64,000 bases of DNA, taken from Helicoverpa zea (Eukaryota; Arthropoda; Insecta; Lepidoptera; Noctuidae). Below, one piece after another: positions 13,001-21,736 of this stretch; the stretch's first letter is position 1, and each line of letters begins with the position of its first letter. Made by a program: the position numbers and the translations under genes. The notes under the pieces were generated by a model. It worked only from the letters and a program-made list of their open reading frames with translations, searched no databases and was not told the DNA's origin. Location: contig NC_061479.1 of assembly GCF_022581195.2 (NCBI RefSeq), positions 7,068,001 through 7,132,000 on the forward strand. The letters are read 5' to 3'.

Positions 13001-15314
13001 ATATGTAAACCTATTTAGGTGCATATCTTTTTTTTGCCATGGAATTGAAGGTAGTGCCCATAGTAACAACTTTAGTACAAACAAAAACCTTCACAACTAT
13101 GCTATATATGTAATATAATATATGCTATAACTCTGTTGGACAATGAGCCCAATTTGACTCATGGTCCTTTATGAATGATCGTTGCGTATGCTTTGTGTTT
13201 GCGTTTGTGTGAGGGCGCAGCACGGTTTTAAGGCCAGTAACACACGCGCCAAGTTTAAATACGGCTAGATGACATTGACGGAATTCCGAAAAAAAAAATA
13301 CGTAGGTACCAATTTTTTTGTTGATTTGGGTTGAGAATCATTAGCATAATTACTTCCTTGAATATGGCACGGATGCAAATCAACAGCTTGTATTTATTAA
13401 AAAGTAAATGACAAAAGTGAAACTTTAAAGTAATAGTCTTTTACGTTTTTTTGCTAACTCATTAATAATTTCTTTGGAATCAAGGTGCATTGCCAGCTCT
13501 CGGTGTACGCTCATTAAAGTCAAACCAGTAAGTCTTTCATCGCCCATTTTGTTTCTCAGATAAGTTTTTAATCTTTTCAAGGTGGAGGACGACCTTTCAG
13601 GGGTTGCAGTAGGTAGACACTGGCTGTGTAGCTAAAATAAGAAGAAGCTTTTTTATTGTAGGAAAAAACTGCTCATCGCAGTTATCGATCACGTCAATCA
13701 CAGTGGCAGGTTTTTTTTCTATAGATTGCCAATGATAATGCCATATCTCATATTCACTGAGAAATACTGGGCATTCATTTTCCCCACCAAGAAATGTGTG
13801 TGCAATCTTATTAAGATTATCTTTAATCCTTGAGTCATTAGGTACTAGTTTTTTCGGGGAGTAGCATTTGTATGCCTTCTATCGTCGATTCACGTCGATT
13901 CATTCACGAAAGAGCGTCGAGTTCTCTAATAACATGATCAATGAATGGGTAAAACACATTTCGTCGGTAATATATTTCTGCAGTATCTGCTGCAATATTA
14001 TAGCGCATGGTTTGCCTACCAGTTATTCTTGGCAAAATTATATCGCTTGAGCTCATTTGTTGTGCTTGCTCAAAAAGAAACGCGAAGAGACGAAATAGAC
14101 TGGGTTGGCTTGGTGTGCGCCGCCGAGGTGCGCCGAAGCGCGGAGTAGCGACGGACGGCGCGGCGCGACGTGACGGCAACAGTGCCCATTCCCGCGCTCT
14201 TCACACTGCCGCCCACACGGGCGCGAGTAAACGCATCGCGATACTCGCACGACAGATGATACGCTCTACCCCAAAGACTATAAAACCACGCTACCCACAG
14301 CAATAACTATTGTTTTCTACAATCGGCGCTATGCAATATATAATTTTTTTTAGGACAAGATCAATTCATAATCATAAGAGCAATCAAATGACATGGTAAT
14401 AATATAATTGCACACATTTTTTTACGTTTATACTTCCGATAGCGATTGTAGAAGTGAATTGTCCAAGGGGCTAGGACCCACCTTATCAAAATCCTCTTCC
14501 TCATCATCCTTACTCTTGACAATGACTATGTTGAACCCCACCAGGTCTTTGGGCTGTCCATCCACCTCTGTGAAGCAGGCCAGGCTCGTGTTCCCAGATA
14601 CATAGGCCTCCCAGTTCGCTCTGATCGTTGCTATGGATACTGGGTCATCGTTTATTCCTGAAATACGAAAAAATAGGATATTAATCTACATACTCGTATA
14701 CATGCCTACATATTTAATCTTTAGTGTAATTCCTTGTGAGTTGCAAGTAGGATATCACTGGAACTTCAAAAGAAATAAGCTGTGCAGGACGTATTATAGT
14801 GCACGAGCATTTGCTTGGACACAGGTGCACTCACTATTCCTTCACTCTCTGCGCGCGATGGGACGACAATCCGACACCACTGAGAGAGATCACAAGCACG
14901 ACCGACAGCAACGGGCAACACGATACTCGGGAGTATCAATCACCAACTTGAAGACTTCGGACTGCTTTGTTTTGTTAGATCCAATTTCGGTCTGACCCGA
15001 GAGTCGGACACGAGGATATGCATATAGCATCGTCTTAACCAACTAATAGTATAACAGAGATATGAGTATGTCTTCATCTTCTTATCGAATGAGCTGCAGG
15101 TTTGTTCATATAACAAGTCAGAGTTTTCTCAACTCCACCTGACGGCCTCCGACGTGGAATTGTAACAACGACTGCTACTGAGTAGCATTCGGGAATATAA
15201 GTAATGAATTTCTTACCTAATATAGCACAAAGCGGTTCGTCTCTTAGAAACGTCTCCTGCATCATATCCAAACATATTTTTCTTGTGCTCTCATCCATGT
15301 CTCTTATTTGATAC
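3863..15314 (-). CDS. Arylalkylamine N-acetyltransferase-like gene (GNAT)
   Basis: Four minus-strand exons join in frame: 15217..15314, 14482..14657, 5012..5178, 3863..4061. The intron phases match at every junction (G|GA, phase 0, CG|G), with donors GTAAGA, GTGGGT and GTCAGT and good pyrimidine-AG acceptors. The product, about 212 residues without the unassigned N-terminus, reads as an insect aaNAT. Exon 15217..15314 has FLRDEPL, whose Glu is the known catalytic base in Drosophila dopamine N-acetyltransferase. Exon 5012..5178 has LPEHRGQNIGARL, the acetyl-CoA pyrophosphate-binding motif A. The last exon has the ASQALAAKCGYE segment typical of the family. Family members acetylate dopamine, tyramine, octopamine or serotonin with acetyl-CoA, serving cuticle sclerotisation, pigmentation and neurotransmitter inactivation. 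The exact substrate cannot be read here. The middle intron (5179..14481) is unusually large and full of transposons. No broken codon or lost splice site was found, so it looks functional. Confidence 0.85.
4092..4290 (-). repeat. SINE-A fragment inside intron
   Basis: The tail side begins at 'catcatctgcc', about 30 bp upstream of the last-exon acceptor in gene orientation. The body matches other copies with several substitutions, so it looks older than the copy at 28822. Its 3' end sits almost on the polypyrimidine region of the acceptor. Confidence 0.75.
4291..5011. other. Intron DNA, no feature recognised
   Basis: This is the rest of the intron between the last two aaNAT-like exons. It is AT-rich with short open frames that lack codon structure. 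Nothing else was recognised. Confidence 0.45.
5012..5178 (-). CDS. aaNAT-like exon with acetyl-CoA motif
   Basis: The acceptor is 'ccacaccag' then ATCCAAGG (phase 0); the donor is GCACG|GTCAGT (phase 2). The 55 codons include IQGESWKKLL, CNVFEHYGVDRYLT and LTVLPEHRGQNIGARLFEA. The R-G-x-x-I-G-A stretch is the GNAT pyrophosphate-binding loop. Confidence 0.85.
5318..5480 (+). repeat. SINE-C fragment
   Basis: This is a third short-repeat family, recognised by 'cgaaagagttaccgcggcc', 'cagtaagagtctgacactcc' and a closing 'catttgatgatttttgacg'. Other copies are at 16405, 23150, 30520, 32135 and, with the tRNA-type head, 47985. A TATATA microsatellite follows at 5493..5512. Confidence 0.7.
5481..6525. 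other. Intron DNA with simple repeats only
   Basis: A TA-rich microsatellite is followed by unremarkable AT-rich sequence. A 'accacctggggctcgatt' word at about 5540 repeats one at about 5246, so 5240..5620 holds a diverged local duplication. Confidence 0.4.
6531..6757. mobile_element. Foldback element, about 70-bp inverted arms
   Basis: The left arm (6531..6601) and right arm (about 6685..6757) are near-perfect reverse complements. Each carries 'gagtgcaaagttgctttt', 'aaccgcgggctcaatttt' and 'gaccgagcaagcgaa'. The centre has short 'gcgatagcgagggaa' and 'tcgctacgctcg' words. No coding capacity is seen. A related sequence in opposite orientation lies at 10060..10232. Confidence 0.75.
6760..7080. 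other. Flank between foldback element and transposon
   Basis: AT-rich DNA starting with 'catcccaccatctcgg', a word echoed in reverse on the other side of the transposon near 10060. It may therefore be part of an older element split by the transposon. Confidence 0.4.
7081..10013 (-). mobile_element. 2.93-kb autonomous DNA transposon encoding a DUF7869-like protein
   Basis: The termini are inverted. The left end reads GAGGGGTATAGTATCAAAAC from 7081. The right end, reversed, reads GAGGGGTATAAAATCAAAAT from 10013. Only a few mismatches occur in the first 24 bases. ATAT flanks both ends (7077..7080 and 10014..10017), consistent with a 4-bp target duplication but ambiguous because the sequence is palindromic. 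GCGGGTTTTG-like subterminal repeats occur near both ends (7315, 7358, 9894, 9989). The only gene inside is the spliced minus-strand CDS 7569..9689. Superfamily unassigned. Confidence 0.75.
7569..9689 (-). CDS. DUF7869-like putative DDE/RNase H-fold transposase, two exons
   Basis: Two exons, 9586..9689 and 7569..9291, join in frame (AAACG|GTATGT donor, tttttcag acceptor, CG|C split Arg) to give 608 residues. The N-terminus is basic (KRPRDPSSWKREVERKKR), then Cys-rich (PRCEH, FRCTLLTC), with a second Cys pair in DVCSTCISL. The core resembles the large uncharacterised arthropod family with D-x-x-S-G-Q-N-K-N. Candidate acidic catalytic residues are D297 (ISFDCQKN), D381 (VCDGCSGQNKN) and D426/E433 (SFIPPDRVFAKIEK). 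That spacing suits an RNase H-like DDE/D enzyme; the enzymatic role is inferred. The tail after residue 560 is acidic (DNERDDDE). The ATG at 9689 lies 324 bp inside the right end. No stop or frameshift interrupts it, so the copy may be recent. Confidence 0.75.
10060..10232. repeat. Inverted relative of the 6531..6757 foldback element
   Basis: In reverse it reads 'caatagttatttgttata', 'gaccgagcaagcgaagg', 'gagcgatagcgagggaa' and 'tttcatcccacctc', in the order seen in the left foldback element. The pair therefore brackets the 7081..10013 transposon in opposite orientation. Confidence 0.6.
10391..12122. mobile_element. Non-coding TA-flanked repeat element, about 1.7 kb (tentative)
   Basis: The left end reads CCCAAGTAGCACA and the right end, reversed, CCCAACTAGCACA. 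A TA dinucleotide sits outside each. There is no long open frame. Many Ala/Leu-poor short frames and repeated 'gcagctttaa'-like words suggest an old non-autonomous element. The short TIR leaves real doubt. Confidence 0.45.
12152..12325. repeat. Two adjacent long hairpins
   Basis: The first is a perfect 17-bp stem (12152..12168 with 12173..12189) on a 4-base loop. The second is a stem of over 50 bp (about 12203..12257 with 12272..12325) around an AT-rich loop, with arms containing 'aaggcacctacttagatt'. Near-identity of the arms suggests a recent foldback MITE. Confidence 0.8.
12326..13229. other. Intron DNA, nothing recognised
   Basis: AT-rich sequence with only short spurious open frames on both strands. 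Confidence 0.4.
13440..14179 (-). pseudogene. Broken hAT transposase (ZMYM1/DUF4371-like)
   Basis: The upstream part (about 14060..13905) encodes ILPRITGRQTMRYN and FYPFIDHVIREL, a core match to hAT transposases of the DUF4371/ZMYM1-like group. The downstream part (about 13640..13445) encodes CLPTATPERSSSTLKRLKTY, then MGDERLTGLTLMSVHR, the C-terminal hAT dimerisation domain. Stops and missing sequence separate them, so it is a relict. It sits in the 9.3-kb aaNAT-like intron, 300 bp upstream of exon 14482..14657. Confidence 0.7.
14482..14657 (-). CDS. aaNAT-like exon
   Basis: The acceptor is 'cgtatttcag' then GAATAAAC (completing Gly); the donor is GATAAG|GTGGGT (phase 0). It encodes 58 codons including DDPVSIATIRANWEAYVSGN and GFNIVIVKSKDDEEED. 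The aromatic NWEAYVSGN and VGFN strands match the GNAT beta-sheet between the DEPL motif and motif A. Confidence 0.85.
14805..14985 (-). repeat. SINE-B fragment
   Basis: Minus-strand copy of a second tRNA-derived SINE (full copy at 35519). The conserved words on the plus strand are 'gtgcactcactattccttc', 'gatgggacgacaatccgac' and 'atcaccaacttgaagac'. It lies within the aaNAT-like intron. Confidence 0.75.
15068..15195 (-). repeat. SINE-D fragment beside a splice donor
   Basis: It matches the SINE at 32280 through 'aatgagctgcaggtttgtt', 'cctgacggcctccgacgtgg' and 'aacgactgctactgagt'. Its edge lies about 20 bp from the donor of exon 15217..15314, so it begins almost at the 5' splice site in gene orientation. 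Confidence 0.7.
15217..15314 (-). CDS. aaNAT-like exon with DEPL catalytic motif
   Basis: The acceptor is 'ttttgttttcag' then GTATCAAATA (the first G completes a codon from an upstream exon); the donor is ATTAG|GTAAGA. It encodes YQIRDMDESTRKICLDMM and QETFLRDEPLCAIL, matching the N-terminal helix region of insect aaNATs up to the catalytic DEPL. Confidence 0.85.
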
Positions 15315-16404
15315 CTGAAAACAAAAGAAAAATTAATAGTTTAAAAAACTAAAAAACACTCTAATCATGTATTGTCATCAGAATTTAGCGCGTGTGCAAA
15401 ATTTTATCCTAATCGAAGACCGGGTAGTGTCAAACTAAGATTCTTATATTTTCTTACATACAAGTACAAGCGTGTTAACAAATATCTTGCTTCTTCAATA
15501 GCTAAATGTAAATATTCTTAACCGACTTCCCAAAAAGAGGAGGTTTCAATTTAGAATGATTGTATTTTTTTCACAAAAGCGAGTGAGCCATACTACATTT
15601 TGGAACAACAAATGAGCTATTGATTTTTTTAAAATAGGATCAGCTCTTGAGATTAGCAAGTTTTATCAAACTCTTCAGCTTCATAACGTGAAATATACCA
15701 CTTAAAATATGACTGAATCCCTTTACCTTAAAAGTAAATGTGAAATACATTACATTTGTGCCGGCTTGCCGTCTCTCTCGCGGCCCTTGAACCGGCTCCA
15801 GACTTGCCCGATGGGCACGCTCGCTGGTCGCACAAACGGCATCTATAAAGTGTAACAATTGAATATAATCACGTTTAGTAAGGGGATTCATTGAACTATT
15901 TGTGTTTAATTTAACACTGGGCCATTTGGTTCTGAAGACAATTGACACATAATAAAATAGGCTGCTGTCTGTAACGCAAAAACTTATGAAATTATTTTCA
16001 TATGATTTTCATCAAGAGGAATAGGGATGCTTGTGTATACTCGTGGAATTTTTATTTACTTTTTGGGTGTCTATAAGGTCGCTTTTTAAGAGAGGAGATC
16101 TTGAGGCAAACGGAAAATGAGATGCCAGTTTACCTCTTAAGGTTCAAAATTTCTCGAGTTGTGATTCTATAACGTCTACCTTTTAAAGGAAATAAACTTT
16201 AACTGCAACTGCGCCCAGTCATCTAGGTGTTAAGTAATATAGCGAGTCGGCCGCGGCTTGCCGGTCAATGCGCACGTTATGTAACAACTACGTGACAATA
16301 ATATTTTGCAAGATGCACTTGTCCATAAGGACGGATATATATCTTCGATAGGACCAAAATCATTTGTTACTGTTTGCTAGAGCGAGTACTCCAGAAGATA
16401 CACT
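15315..16404. other. Probable intron, nothing recognised
   Basis: There are no convincing exons. The minus-strand frame at 15640..15948 has no recognisable motif and no good splice sites. Confidence 0.4.
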
Positions 16405-16556
16405 TGTGTTCGCGGCTACGGGATTCATCGCGCGAGTTACCGCGGCGATGGTTCATTAAGGGCTTAAGAAGGAACATCATGGGGTTTAGTCAGTAAGAGT
16501 CTGACACTCCCTCACGCTGCACCCACAACGGGAAAGGTCATTTGGTGATTTCCCAT
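16405..16556 (+). repeat. SINE-C fragment
   Basis: It shares 'gagttaccgcgg', 'cagtaagagtctgacactcc' and 'catttggtgattt' with the copy at 5318. It is headless. Confidence 0.7.
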
Positions 16557-16648
16557 TAAAATAAATACACTTGTGTGCTTCACAGTGCTGCACACCGGGG
16601 GAATATGCATTTGTTTCTTTTGCTTCTGGTCTATCACCCAAATAATAT

Positions 16649-17015
16649 CCATCCTCCGAGCCTTTTCCCAAACTATGTTGGGGTTGGCTTCCAGTCTAAC
16701 CGGATTCAGCTGAGTACCAGTGCTTTACAAGAAGCGACTGCCTATCTGACCTCCTCAACCCAGTTACCCGAGCAACCCGATACCCCTTGGTTAGACTGGT
16801 GTCAAACTTACTGGCTTCCGACTACCCGTAACGACTGCCAAGGATGTTCAATGACAGCCGGGACCTACAGTTTAACGTGCCATCCGAAACACAGTCAATG
16901 GTGTCTAGGATATACTTAGAAAGTACATACAAACTTAGAAAAGTTGCATAGTACTTGTCTGACCTGCGCCCTCGTACCTACACGAGAGGTTGGTTCTTTG
17001 CCCACCACGACTTTT
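16649..17015 (-). repeat. Nearly full-length SINE-A
   Basis: All body blocks are present, from 'tcctccgagccttttcccaa' through 'gccatccgaaacacagtc', up to a decayed tRNA-type head ('cgagaggttggttctttgcc'). A small deletion removed the box B area. It is second in completeness to the 28822 copy. Confidence 0.8.
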
Positions 17016-17311
17016 CCCAAATAATAACGCGTGAATATACTGAATATACTTCTGAAGACCTTATCTCTTGTAGTCTTTGACGGTTGACATGAAACAGATA
17101 CATAGCGTAAGCCTATATAGCTCTCAAGTGGTATTTGAATAGAGAGGCAAAATATGGGTTAAGACATCTAGAGAGCAGATGGTTTCATGAACTAGTTTAA
17201 GCTAATTCCCATAGTTTTACAACAGATCTACTACAAATTAACACCAGTTCAAAATGTGCAGAAATCCGCCCCAACGACGACCCTACAGAGTGATTCTCTA
17301 TGTACTTAATG

Positions 17312-17440
17312 CTTGCCTAGCCTTTTCCCAACTATGTTGGTGTCGGCTTCCAGTGTAACCGGATGCGGCTGAGTACCAGTGTGCCACAAGGAGCGACTGC
17401 CTATCTGACCTTCTCATCCTAGTTACTTAGGCAACCGAAT
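17312..17440 (-). repeat. SINE-A fragment
   Basis: 3' body only, from 'gcctagccttttcccaac' to 'cctagttacttaggcaac', with scattered substitutions. Confidence 0.75.
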
Positions 17441-17988
17441 AGCTGCCAAATATTTTAAATGATTTTCTAGTATTTTTGTCCTACTAATGGTTATTGACAA
17501 AAGCGATCAAAAATACACAAAACTTCAATTTCCTTATCGTTGTTTTGAGTCATAAAATAACTTCTGTTTTGTTTGTATGAGCCATAATGTAACTTTGACA
17601 GTGAAGTTTTTTGTCCACTGTGTTTCTCGCGGTTCCTTATAAAAAATGTCATCGGTTTTCCCGCGCCTGCACTTTGTACATCTGGATAACAAAATATTTT
17701 AAACCTATCTCAATAATGTATTAATTCTGTATAGATAAAAGAATGCAGTACATTATTTTTATAAACTTAAAAATAACTCATATCATCTATGCATATAGTT
17801 TTTTTTTTGTAAATAGAGAATATATCCTTAAAAAATCACAGTTAAATAAATAATTAATTTAAAAACACATTTCATACCTTTGAAAAACTTCTAAACACAA
17901 CACAACAAAACACACAAACACTAAAAAAAGCGGCAAAATTAATAATTATTATCAGAACACTATTACATATTATTATATATTTACTTAC
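17441..17988. other. AT-rich probable intron
   Basis: No exon, only homopolymer-rich sequence between SINE-A and the possible first exon. Confidence 0.35.
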
Positions 17989-18077
17989 ATTATTATATAA
18001 TTCGTATATGTGCTGACTATGACAGCACAACCACGTGACTGCAAGCTACAAGACTCCCAAACAACAGAACTAGCCAT
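17989..18077 (-). CDS. Possible first exon of the aaNAT-like gene
   Basis: An open frame from the ATG at 18077 runs 29 codons and reaches a strong donor, AATAAT|GTAAGT, ending in phase 2 as the 15314 acceptor requires. The AT of this exon and the G of the next would form ATG followed by YQIRD, so translation might instead start at the split codon. The encoded residues (MASSVVWESC) are not recognisable. Phase agreement alone has a one-in-three chance of being accidental. Confidence 0.3.
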
Positions 18078-19019
18078 CACCAACTATAAACATAGCCAAA
18101 ACTATCAAAAACGAACCTTATGCTAACGAAATAAGAGTTATGTAAACAGCATGGTTAAGATTGTAAAAAGGGATGTAAATATATCGTATGTTTGCATGTG
18201 TGCGTGTCGGTGCGTTTCCATTGTACACGGATGAATCATAATTTATGCTAATAGATTTGACATAGTTTTACTTGTTTTGCGTTTGTTGTTTTTGTTCAGT
18301 AGCTGTGAGTACGGCTCTTGTGACTCTAGTATATGGGTTCAAAGAAGACTTTTTAAATAAATACTGAATGATAATTTCAGTTGATCCACTGTTTTGTCGG
18401 GGTAATATGATAACTCAGATTAACTACGTAGTTAATTACGTAACTCGTTATTATAATTCCTGAAACTTAGGATCCAGCTGAAAATAAGATGGTGAAAATG
18501 TACAAACACTCTTATTGAATAACTGTACCAATGATGAGGAAAATATTTTTAGTAGGTAGCTGTTGCCTGTGGAACCACCCGTGTCTCAAGGAAACTATTT
18601 CCCGCAACCGGATAAAAATTAGTATCTGTGTGCAGTACATGTCAGTTAATTAGTTTTGGCTTGTAAGCAGGGACAGACAGGTAGGTAGAGCTACTTTAAT
18701 GCGTAAGAAAAGCAACGTCTGTCACGTTATCATATGAGTATGACAATGGACACGCACGTCATGCTGTCACGTACAAAATTTCGACGTAATACTGATAATA
18801 CTTATCATTCAATGCATGTTGTTACAAAAAAGATACGCGAATATCTTAAAAAATCAGTTTGTTTAATGAGCCATATCTCTTAAACTACTGCATTTTCCTT
18901 AATGTACTTTAGTAAGTACATATTTAGTAAATAGGTATATGTAATGTAGAGGAAAATTAATTATTCAACTTTATAGTTCAGTTATCTTAAATAAAAAAAT
19001 AATGAAAAATATTTAAAAT
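18078..19019. other. Intergenic DNA with Helitron-like scrap
   Basis: No gene. A 'ggaaactatttcccgcaacc' word near 18590 resembles fragments of dispersed lepidopteran elements seen also near 3340 and 54080. The rest is AT-rich. Confidence 0.4.
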
Positions 19020-19165
19020 GGGTGACCGGTGGCTAGGGTCCCAGAGACAGAAACCTCCTCACAATACGTGCCGTATCAAGGAGTACTGCCTTCTGAAACA
19101 GTCCCTTGATCCAGCCGTCGAGAGCGAGAACGAGAGCTTCCTGAGGTGTTGGTCGAGGCTCTTGG
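19020..19165 (-). pseudogene. Possible LINE reverse-transcriptase ORF end
   Basis: Minus-strand frame reads WIKGLFQKAVLLDTARIVRR then FLSLGP and a stop. This resembles the C-terminal end of R1/Jockey-like LINE ORF2 proteins. The match is from memory and short; upstream sequence decays quickly. Confidence 0.3.
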
Positions 19166-19939
19166 CTATTACACCATTGGCCGTAACGAAAATTGGCGTG
19201 ACTTTTCTTCTGATCTATTTGTTTTAGAAAACAGTAACAAATTGCCTGCGAACCTTCATGTCTCCAAAACTGTTGTGCGCAAACACATGTACATACCTAC
19301 TCAAGGTATTATGATTAAATTGGCTGTAAAGATTTTGCGAAAAAGACGAATAGGCCGTGGCGAAAAGATTTTTGGCTGTCACAAAAATCCTGTGAAGGAA
19401 AAATTCTTAATGTGACATTCGAAAAATGCAAAATTTTATTAATCTGTACAAATAATATTTGAATTGAATCCCTATCTATCCCTCCTAAAAACTATCGTAC
19501 CGGACATGATCATCCCGTCTCGTGTCTACAACGGACACGCGCACTCACTCACGGTGAAACACGTTCATGACGCGCCAGCATATCTATTTGTGATTTATCT
19601 CAACAACTCGTATCTACTGATCTACTGGTGTCTATTGGAGGAATTATCAGTAGATTATTAACTTTATTTTATGTTTGACTGCAGTTTTTCCTGCTATCTG
19701 TACTACCTTTTCGCGTAAGGCTGCCCGCAAACGTCAGGCTTTTTGTAGGACAGATAAAATCGGACCGATTTTCTGTAGGATGTCCTGGCTAGGTTTTCTA
19801 ACCGACTTCGCTATTGCTACCAGTGTGATATATTTTCGTTAAAAGCTCTATCTATCTAGTATATCGAAACTGTAAGTAAAGTAGCTTTCCGCCAATGACC
19901 AGCCTAGTGATATTTTTGAGACACAGTAGTATTCTTTTG

Positions 19940-20110
19940 ACGGATAAAGTCGGTCCTGTTCCCGATCTCTCTCCGGTGGTGTCGGATTGTCGTCCCATCG
20001 CGCTATGAGAGTGAAGGAGTAGTGAGTGCACCTGTGTCCAAGCAAATGCTTGTGCACTAAGTATTAAATGTCCTGCGCAGCTGGCTAATCTCCTTATATG
20101 AGAACAGACA
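19940..20110 (+). repeat. SINE-B fragment
   Basis: Plus-strand copy with 'tctctccggtggtgtcgg', 'gagtgcacctgtgtccaag' and 'atgtcctgcgcagctggct'. Headless and diverged at both ends. Confidence 0.75.
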
Positions 20111-20183
20111 GTTAGAACCAGTAATCATCTTGGACGCTATCGTCATCATTTTCGACAGTGTAATAAAAGCTACAGAACCTTAC

Positions 20184-20323
20184 CTATGAACTCCATTTTA
20201 AGCTGGGCCCACAGCCCACTTGCAACTCCTCCGGTTTCATGGGCGGAGATAATCATAATCCCAATAGGAAGTTCTATTGCTCCTTTTGTACTTAATAAAT
20301 TAAATATAACCATCTGGAACACT
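20184..20323 (-). CDS. Orphan exon candidate, unknown product
   Basis: A minus-strand open segment lies between a good acceptor ('ttttgttccag') and a good donor (ATAG|GTAAGG) and encodes IELPIGIMIISAHETGGVAS and GLWAQLKMEFIG. I do not recognise the protein. Its phase does not fit the aaNAT-like exon at 15314. It could be an exon of an unidentified minus-strand gene or chance. Confidence 0.25.
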
Positions 20324-20738
20324 CTGGAACAAAACAAAATGTCCTGATTGAAAGTCAATTGTCTTGACATTAGTGTAACGAACAATAAATATTGATTGAA
20401 TCGCTCCAGTGGTAATGGATCAATGCTGAATATCGTTGTTATTTATTTGGAGATCAACTTCAAAGAGTGCAGGAGTGTTCAAGGTCGGACGATGGATGTT
20501 TTGAAGAGTTATCCTTGATCAAACAGAGTATGTTATAAAAAAAGTCAACTAGAATATAAACATCCGATTGAAAACCTCCTCCTTTTTGGGAAGTCGGTAA
20601 AAAAATCGTGATATTCATTGTTGTTGTGTAAAAATCTGGCAATTGTCAGGGTATAATCTGTAACATTTGTGTTAACATTGCTATTATGCTCAAAGTCAGC
20701 GCTTTTCCTGTTTATTTCCTGTAGTTGACTTTGTGTTG
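20324..20738. other. Intergenic, dispersed repeat scrap
   Basis: It contains an inverted 'cctccttttt-gggaagtcgg' word shared with 2422 and 15522. No gene seen. Confidence 0.35.
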
Positions 20739-20746
20739 GTCTAGAC

Positions 20747-21728
20747 CAGTCTTTCCCAAAGTGGGCGATAACGCCCCCTTGTGGGCGCTGCAGGTCTCAA
20801 GGGGGGCGGTAAGAGACCCAGAAAGAAAATGGGGGCGTTGTATAGAGGCCTAGGGGGTCATTTATAATTTTATTTACTCTCAGCAACAACAACTTATGAA
20901 CACCAACTAATATGAACTAAAAGATTGCTCAAACTCGGAAAGTTGGAGCACCGAAAAACAGACATACAGCTGACTGTCGATCCAGTCACGGTTTCTTTTA
21001 ATTCGTGTTTAATTCGAGAAATTCTCGAACAAACACTACTTTTATGTCCCAAAACTCAAAAATTTTCGCGCTCGCTTCACTCGCGGTTTCTTTACTTTCT
21101 GCTTGAATTTTTTTATCACATTTTATTAATAAGAAAGTAACTTCTAGTTTCCATATGAACTTTCTTATTTACGGTACTACTTTAAGTCCTAAAATTTTAA
21201 TACATAGGTGCCAACACCAACAAAGAGTTATTATGTACGTTTGGGCTACATTTTAATTAATTTTTCTTTTGAGTTCTAAAATATAAAATTTTCACGCTCG
21301 CTTCGCTCGCGCAATCGGAAGCTATGTTCCCGTGTTTTTGCATTCACCAACCAGCAATAACTTATGTACGATTAGACTACATTTTACATAATTTTTGCAA
21401 AAAAAATTCGCGCTCGCTTCGCTCGCGCAATCGGTAACTACATATGTTTTTCATAAGGATTTGAATTGCAGTTGGAAGGCGCCATAGGAATCTTGCCCAG
21501 GGCGCTGGTAGAGTTAAAACCGGCACTGAATACATCATCTGTGAAAATTTCAACTCTCTAACTATCCCGGTTCATGACATACCGCCTGGTGACAGACGGA
21601 CGGACAGAAGAGCGAAAACAATAGGGTCCCGTTTTACCCTTTGGGTACGGAACCCTAAAAAATGGGGGCGCTAAAAAAATATTTATTCTCAAAGTGGGCA
21701 TTAGACAAAATAAGTTTGGGAACCACTG
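20747..21728. mobile_element. Non-autonomous hAT element 1 (982 bp)
   Basis: The left end is CAGTCTTTCCCAAAGTGGGC and the right end, reversed, CAGTGGTTCCCAAACTTAT. A perfect 8-bp target duplication, gtctagac, flanks it (20739..20746 and 21729..21736). The interior carries 'cgctcgcttcgctcgcg' repeats at about 21085, 21311 and 21427. Near the right end sits a piece of another repeat ('gacagacggacggacag' to 'gggtacggaaccc'). Confidence 0.85.
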
Positions 21729-21736
21729 GTCTAGAC

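Noticed and set aside
13945..14306. Plus-strand frames of 67 and 99 codons
   Set aside because: They are antisense to the hAT transposase remnant, whose minus-strand frame has recognisable motifs.
16575..16919. 114-codon plus-strand frame
   Set aside because: It is translated SINE-A repeat; the same peptide fragments recur at other SINE-A copies.
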